A DNA stretch of 18,767 nt from G020354785 sp964521285 (GTDB lineage: Bacteria; Bacteroidota; Bacteroidia; Bacteroidales; UBA10428). The stretch lies in contig CAZFQS010000039.1 of the NCBI GenBank assembly GCA_964521285.1, forward strand, positions 1-18,767. The letters are read 5' to 3'. Positions 14,649 to 18,767 of this stretch are shown here, piece by piece. Every line of letters starts with the position of its first letter. Positions within the stretch are counted from its first letter, which is position 1. Both the position numbers and the translations under genes were made by a program. The notes below the pieces were generated by a model. It was not told where the DNA came from. It was given only the letters and a program-made list of their open reading frames with translations, and searched no databases.

Positions 14649-15308
14649 ATGACAGACTATTCCAAAGGACATATTGTTAAATCGGACCGGTATATATGGT
14701 TTGAAGTAAGAGCTTTACTGATTACAGGATTGCTGAAATTTGTTTTTATAGACTGGCTTAATATGAGAGCTCTTTATATTTGCGGAGCGTGTTTATTCTG
14801 GCTAATATATGCAGTTGTGAGATATAAGAGTGATCATACAGTTTTAAAGCGTTGGGGATTTCAAAGCAATAATTTCAGACAGTCATTCATTTTTCTTTTT
14901 CCTGTAGCCATTGTTAGTATAACCGTTATTGTAATATATGGCTTATTAAATAATACGGTTATTCTGAACTGGCATATAATACTGACTTTTTTATTATATC
15001 CTGTGTGGGGGTTAATTCAACAATTTATAATGGTTGGGTTAATTGCAGGGAATTTAATAGCAATTGAAAAAATCAGGTTTAAAAATTACCAGATAGTCAT
15101 ATTAACTTCGTTAATCTTCAGTTTAGTGCACTACCCGAATTTTTTTCTAATGATCTTCACTTTTTTTCTTGAATTAATTTTTATATCAGTTTATTTAAAA
15201 TGGCGCAATTTATGGTCATTGGGCCTGGTTCACGGATGGATAGCTACTTTCTTATTATTTTTTGTTCTGGAAAGAGATTTGTGGACTGAATTATTTGTAT
15301 GGTTTTAA
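14649..15308 (+). CDS. CPBP-family intramembrane protein with Gln-Gln in place of the Glu-Glu motif
   Basis: A 219-aa membrane protein with about six to seven helices. It keeps the layout of the CPBP (CAAX protease and bacteriocin-processing, Abi) family: motif 1 region WGLIQQFIMVGLI (120-132), motif 2 FSLVH (157-161, FxxxH) and motif 3 LVHGWIAT (193-200, with H195). In active members motif 1 is EExxxR, the glutamates serving catalysis. Here Q124 and Q125 replace them and no Arg follows at the usual place. It may be a non-proteolytic member or use another arrangement. The cell role is unknown; CPBP proteins take part in prenyl-protein processing, bacteriocin immunity and membrane signalling elsewhere. 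Preceded by the Lys-rich small protein. Confidence 0.72.
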   Translation: MTDYSKGHIVKSDRYIWFEVRALLITGLLKFVFIDWLNMRALYICGACLFWLIYAVVRYKSDHTVLKRWGFQSNNFRQSFIFLFPVAIVSITVIVIYGLLNNTVILNWHIILTFLLYPVWGLIQQFIMVGLIAGNLIAIEKIRFKNYQIVILTSLIFSLVHYPNFFLMIFTFFLELIFISVYLKWRNLWSLGLVHGWIATFLLFFVLERDLWTELFVWF

Positions 15309-15350
15309 TCTATTGTTTTTTACTTCATAGAACCATATTAATTTATCCAT

Positions 15351-16073
15351 TTAAATGTGAAAAAATCGTTTCAAGTCAATGCCTTTTTTCAGACGATAAT
15401 GAATAAAAAACAATAAAGCTGAAATAGGTATCATAGATGCAGTTACGATTATACTCCAGTGCAGGTAAAGAATATTTTTTGTATATAATGATAAAATTCC
15501 TTCAATACAAATTGTAAGTAACCCGGCAGCAATAAAAAAACAGGCTAAAATATTAAATCCTCGTTGCCTGGATATACGCATAAGAATTGCCAGGATCAGA
15601 ATAACAAAATAGAAAGAAAAAAGAAATGGTATTCCAAGTTTAACTCCCCACCCGATATTTAAATTATACATATCAAGAAGTATCAGCAGAACTGAAGTTG
15701 ACACGAAGCTGCCCACAAAAAGCAATAAGATCTTATGCCGCCAGAATGTAATTAAGGTAGTATTTACAAATATAACCAGAGAAACAGTAACGCTATACTT
15801 TGACCATGTAGTGCTTTTATTTATGATAAGATCGATAATAAGTGTTACAATAATTCCTGAAATAAGAATAATACCTGATACTTCCCAGAATAATTTACGT
15901 CTCTGTTTTTGAGTTAAACTTTCATAATCAGAAAATAGTTTTTCCTCAGGCTGGGGTTGTGCAGATTTCAAATGTTCTCTTTTAACAGCTTTTTCATCGG
16001 CGGATTGTCCACATAACGGACAAAAATTCATATTCTCTTCCAGTTCAACACCACAGTTTTTGCAGTAAATCAT
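15351..16073 (-). CDS. Zinc-ribbon membrane protein (DUF6320-like)
   Basis: A 240-aa protein with an N-terminal zinc ribbon (CxxC-x10-CxxC, C4, C7, C18, C21 in IYCKNCG and FCPLCGQ), a charged linker to about residue 60, and then about six membrane helices to the C-terminus, which ends in a basic cytosolic stretch (YRLKKGIDLKRF). From memory, this ribbon-plus-six-helix layout (DUF6320) is commonly encoded next to an alcohol-acetyltransferase-like gene, exactly as here: the acyltransferase gene ends 12 bases upstream. The two are almost surely co-transcribed. Function is not known; anchoring or feeding the acyltransferase at the membrane is a reasonable guess. Confidence 0.75.
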   Translation of the reverse strand: MIYCKNCGVELEENMNFCPLCGQSADEKAVKREHLKSAQPQPEEKLFSDYESLTQKQRRKLFWEVSGIILISGIIVTLIIDLIINKSTTWSKYSVTVSLVIFVNTTLITFWRHKILLLFVGSFVSTSVLLILLDMYNLNIGWGVKLGIPFLFSFYFVILILAILMRISRQRGFNILACFFIAAGLLTICIEGILSLYTKNILYLHWSIIVTASMIPISALLFFIHYRLKKGIDLKRFFHI

Positions 16074-16085
16074 GATAATATCATT

Positions 16086-17390
16086 TTAGTATTTGGTTAA
16101 TTTTACTTTTATTCCCTGCTGAACAAGAAACTTTAAGAATTTTTTTTCAAACTCTTTTGATTTTGTAATATTCCCGAAACTCAAAACTAATTTATCATTA
16201 AATCCGATTACTCCGCAGTTTATTTTTAATATTTTATTTGGCGGAGGAGGAGTTACTACAAAATATTCAATTGATTTACTTACTTCAGGTGGAAATTTTA
16301 CTTTTCCCATGTTAGTCAAAACACCGCTATATTGACTCGCTCCCAACGAGTAATACTTAAAATAGAGGATCATGCTCTTGATAAATAGGGGTATTCCCCT
16401 GACAAACAGTTTTTTTTCACTACCAACGTTTCTGGCAATTATTTTATTTATCAGCTTTTCATCAGTTTCAAGTTGCATACGGTGATATACGGTTTTAATT
16501 ATTTCTTCGAAAGTGTAATGGCCTAAACGTAAATCAATTTCAGGCATAACAAATAAGGAAAAATTCCTCATGGATTTGGATGGATAAATGTTTCTCAGGT
16601 TAACAGGCACCTGAATCCGAAGTCTTTTATTCTTTTTATGGCGGCTAAATGCATTCAGATTTTCATAAATATCCTGAAGCACGAACAGGTATAAAGCTAT
16701 CAGATAAACGGTCATATTAACGCCTTTTTTTTCGGCCCTGTTTTTAATTTCGTTTACAGACAGAATTGCAAGTAATACATCAAAGCGCGGTAAAGGATTC
16801 AGAGAAAAAGGTAAATGAAAAGCTTTGGGCTGTTTTAACTCGGGTGGTATGTTTTCCTTAAAATATTTATTATGTGAATCTTCAAATTCCTCTTTTGAGA
16901 TAATTGTATCGGGACGGATATAGTCAAAATCTTCTGGTATAGCAGTTCCTCTCTGTTTGAAATACATTGTCAGAAGAGATTTAAAAAATTCAAATCCACC
17001 GGAACCATCAGTTAAAATATGAGAGAATTCTATACTAATCCTGGTTTCTATTGCCAGAATTCTGAACATTAACTTGTTCTTGTCTCTTTTATTAAATTCC
17101 CTGCAGGGTCTCTGATTTTCAACTTCAAGTGATATCGGAATATTAAGGTATTCAAGATAATACCAGAAAAATCCTTTTCTTAGTCTTACTTTATAATATG
17201 GGAATCTTTCTTCAATAGAATGAATAGCTTTCAGCAGGTTTCCAATTTTTATCCTTTCCTTTAATACAGCCGATATTCTAAAAACAGAAGTTAGCTCTTT
17301 TGATTGGATTGCAGGATAAATTTTGGCGGCATTATCTAATGGAAGCCAGAAATCTTCTGCTTTTTGATATGAATTGCTTGTACTGTTCAA
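16086..17390 (-). CDS. Condensation-domain-like acyltransferase (alcohol acetyltransferase / PapA-like)
   Basis: A 434-aa protein of the CoA-dependent acyltransferase superfamily. The active-site motif HxxxDG is present as HILTDG (H124-G129), and the early segment FWLPLDNAAKIYPAIQ (14-29) is the usual start of bacterial alcohol-acetyltransferase-like proteins. Size fits the two-lobed fold. The enzyme should transfer an acyl group from a carrier (CoA or protein) to a hydroxyl, perhaps in lipid or cell-surface modification; the substrate is unknown. Start: the frame is closed by TAA at 17400-17402 and has no ATG before residue 108, so TTG at 17390 is taken; an ATG at 17398 lies in another frame, which leaves room for a sequence error here. 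Followed closely by the zinc-ribbon membrane protein gene. Confidence 0.78.
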   Translation of the reverse strand: MNSTSNSYQKAEDFWLPLDNAAKIYPAIQSKELTSVFRISAVLKERIKIGNLLKAIHSIEERFPYYKVRLRKGFFWYYLEYLNIPISLEVENQRPCREFNKRDKNKLMFRILAIETRISIEFSHILTDGSGGFEFFKSLLTMYFKQRGTAIPEDFDYIRPDTIISKEEFEDSHNKYFKENIPPELKQPKAFHLPFSLNPLPRFDVLLAILSVNEIKNRAEKKGVNMTVYLIALYLFVLQDIYENLNAFSRHKKNKRLRIQVPVNLRNIYPSKSMRNFSLFVMPEIDLRLGHYTFEEIIKTVYHRMQLETDEKLINKIIARNVGSEKKLFVRGIPLFIKSMILYFKYYSLGASQYSGVLTNMGKVKFPPEVSKSIEYFVVTPPPPNKILKINCGVIGFNDKLVLSFGNITKSKEFEKKFLKFLVQQGIKVKLTKY

Positions 17391-17487
17391 ATTTGCATTT
17401 TATAATCATAGGCGTAAAGATACCAAATCGCATCCCTGATATTACATAATTTTCCAATTATTTATAATTAAAAAAAAATTATACTTC

Positions 17488-17517
17488 TTGAAAAACAGCC
17501 CGATATTTGTATTTTTG
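17488..17517 (+). promoter_or_regulatory. Candidate Bacteroidota promoter with nearly no leader
   Basis: TTG (17488-17490), a 19-base spacer, then TATTTTTG (17510-17517), an exact TAnnTTTG. Transcription would start at about 17522-17525, at or just before the ATG at 17525, implying a leaderless or near-leaderless message. Confidence 0.45.
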
Positions 17518-17524
17518 GTAACAT

Positions 17525-17971
17525 ATGAACGAATTGATTATTATATTATTTTGTACCTGGAAATTTGCGGCAATGTTTCCTATAGCAATCTTTGCAATGA
17601 AAATGTCATTTTTCAAGACTATTGTTTATACAAATATCGGAGGTGCATTAGGCGCTATAATTTTTACTTTTTTTTCAGATATCCTCATTAAAATCTGGAA
17701 TAAATATCTTCCGAAAAAATTCAAGTATCACAGGAAACCGAAAAGAGTATTTACAAAAGGGAAAAGGATTTTAGTTAAAATAAAAGTAAAATACGGATTA
17801 GCCGGAATAGTTATATTAACCCCCTTGCTGCTGTCTATACCGGTTGGCTCTTTTCTTGTATTGAAATATTACGGAAGTAAGAAAATTAATATTACCTGGC
17901 TGATATTTGGACAAATTGTATGGTCATTTATTTACACATACTTTTATACACAAATAAAAGCAGTTGTTTAA
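17525..17971 (+). CDS. Small integral membrane protein, unrecognised
   Basis: A 148-aa protein: hydrophobic segments at about 3-25, 34-55, 92-113 and 123-143, with a strongly basic loop between the second and third (KYHRKPKRVFTKGKRILVKIKVK), indicating that the loop is cytosolic. The segment GLAGIVILTPLLLSIPVGSF (91-110) is reminiscent of small DedA-like or small multidrug-export-type membrane proteins, but I do not recognise the family firmly. It is transcribed divergently from the acyltransferase gene and ends 11 bases before the convergent lysine-rich small protein gene. Start at ATG 17525 sits directly on the promoter candidate. Confidence 0.72.
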   Translation: MNELIIILFCTWKFAAMFPIAIFAMKMSFFKTIVYTNIGGALGAIIFTFFSDILIKIWNKYLPKKFKYHRKPKRVFTKGKRILVKIKVKYGLAGIVILTPLLLSIPVGSFLVLKYYGSKKINITWLIFGQIVWSFIYTYFYTQIKAVV

Positions 17972-17982
17972 ATTTTATCTTC

Positions 17983-18138
17983 TTAATCTTTTTCTCCTGC
18001 CCCTTCACCGGCATCATCCTGGTTTTTCTCAGACTTTTTAATATTCCTTGCCTCTTTGCGCTTTCTTTTTTCTTCCTGCTTTTTTTTCTTCGCTAATTCC
18101 TTTTTTCTCTTTTGGTAACTATGTTGTGATCTTTGCAT
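17983..18138 (-). CDS. Lysine/arginine-rich small protein (51 aa) downstream of DEAD-box helicase
   Basis: ATG 18136-18138 to TAA 17983-17985. The product begins MQRSQHSYQKRKKELAKKKK, continues with alternating Lys, Arg and Glu (a likely single charged helix), and ends in an acidic Gly-rich tail (DDAGEGAGEKD). From memory, Bacteroidota often carry a small protein of the type M-x-R-S-Q-x-(S/T)-(F/Y)-x-K-(K/R) beside cold-shock protein and RNA helicase genes. Starting 24 bases after the helicase stop supports that reading and co-transcription. An RNA-related role is inference. Confidence 0.65.
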   Translation of the reverse strand: MQRSQHSYQKRKKELAKKKKQEEKRKRKEARNIKKSEKNQDDAGEGAGEKD

Positions 18139-18162
18139 GAATTTAGGTTTAATTTGTGAATA

Positions 18163-18767
18163 CTAATTTACAAAGGTAAAAGCTTTTCCACTTTTACCTG
18201 CGCGGCCTGTACGGCCAATACGGTGAATATAATTTTCAATAGTTTTTGGGAGCTGGTAATTAATAACATGTGTTATATCACTAACATCTATTCCCCTGGC
18301 TGCAACATCTGTAGCTACCAATACCTTTATATTTCCCTTTTTAAAATTATTCAATGCGGTTTGCCTTTTATTTTGGGATTTATCCCCATGTATTTGATCA
18401 ACACGAATACCTGATTTCTTAAGTTTCATATATACAGTATTTACCAGTCTCCTGGTTTCAGCAAATACAAGCACTTTTTCGAAATCCTCCTGCTGAATCA
18501 TACCAAGAAGAATCCTGAACTTTTCTTCATTGTTATTCACCCGTAAAATCTTTTGCTCAATATAGCATCCTGATGTTCCTCTGCTACTCACTTTTACCTC
18601 TTCAGGATTATACAGCAATTTACTAATTAAGGATTGTTGAGACTTGTCTTCTGTTGCTGAGAATAATAGTGTTTGTTTTCGGCTATGCATCGAATTTGTA
18701 ATATGCATAACATCATCAACAAATCCCATGTCAAGCATCCGGTCAAATTCATCGAGTATCAATATGG
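18163..18767 (-). CDS. DEAD-box RNA helicase, C-terminal half (5' part outside window)
   Basis: The frame is open to the right edge, so the N-terminal part with motifs Q, I and Ia is missing. Visible motifs: II as LDEFDRMLDMGF (DEFD instead of DEAD), III as FSAT, IV as VLVFAETRR, V as ATDVAARGIDV, VI as HRIGRTGRAGKSG. This is an RhlE-like ATP-dependent RNA helicase involved in RNA unwinding, for example in ribosome assembly or cold adaptation. The protein stops (TAG 18163-18165) only seven residues after motif VI (KAFTFVN), where related helicases usually continue at least 20-40 residues, so the C-terminus is unusually short or truncated. No continuation was found in the other frames of the 24 bases before the next gene. 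Confidence 0.88.
   Translation of the reverse strand, partial: ILILDEFDRMLDMGFVDDVMHITNSMHSRKQTLLFSATEDKSQQSLISKLLYNPEEVKVSSRGTSGCYIEQKILRVNNNEEKFRILLGMIQQEDFEKVLVFAETRRLVNTVYMKLKKSGIRVDQIHGDKSQNKRQTALNNFKKGNIKVLVATDVAARGIDVSDITHVINYQLPKTIENYIHRIGRTGRAGKSGKAFTFVN

Noticed and set aside
14484..14672. Minus-strand hydrophobic 62-codon frame
   Set aside because: Complement of the Lys-rich small gene: antisense of AAA-rich codons gives a Phe-rich false membrane protein.

Overview
The window is AT-rich DNA from a member of the Bacteroidota, probably an environmental Bacteroidales or Marinilabiliales-like lineage. The evidence is a secreted CotH-type protein with a type IX secretion (Por) C-terminal sorting domain, several TTTG / TAnnTTTG promoter-like pairs with 19-base spacers, few Shine-Dalgarno sites, and a partial surface-lipoprotein-like gene at the left edge. 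No rRNA, tRNA, CRISPR array, transposase or integrase was seen.

Layout. 1-456 (+) is the 3' end of a probable SusD-neighbour-type surface protein. 541-3652 (-) is a two-toxin region: a class II Fic (AMPylase) gene with a C-terminal winged helix and an operator-like repeat array over its promoter, then a hipB-hipA pair. A second copy of part of the fic promoter repeat lies upstream of hipB, with no fic gene behind it. 3968-8276 (-) is a decaying cluster: three DUF4386 membrane-protein paralogues, a quinone-oxidoreductase-like gene with a single-base frameshift and an in-frame palindromic insert, and a lipoprotein serine hydrolase that has lost an internal part of its C-terminal region while its last 30 codons survive in another frame. 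Beside it (8345-8616, +) is an eroded TPR-type gene remnant.

8651-12787 (-) carries a GT-C-like membrane glycosyltransferase candidate with a C-terminal beta-sandwich-like tail, then a CotH-family type IX secretion substrate, separated by a 549-base intergenic stretch with a dispersed repeat. 12975-15308 (+) has a sugar-porter MFS transporter, a 38-residue lysine-rich small protein and a CPBP-type membrane protein whose usual Glu-Glu motif is Gln-Gln. 15351-17390 (-) is an acyltransferase (HxxxDG, condensation-like fold) followed by a zinc-ribbon membrane protein, very likely one operon. A small membrane protein (17525-17971, +) follows, then a lysine-rich small protein and the C-terminal half of a DEAD-box RNA helicase (-) that runs off the right edge.

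The most notable signals are the duplicated operator/promoter array shared between the fic and hipBA loci, two families of small palindromic repeats (one inside a coding sequence), and the clustered gene decay between about 4.7 and 8.6 kb. I did not find a clear-cut new defence or mobile system. The Fic/HipBA region is the nearest candidate for a regulatory unit worth testing.
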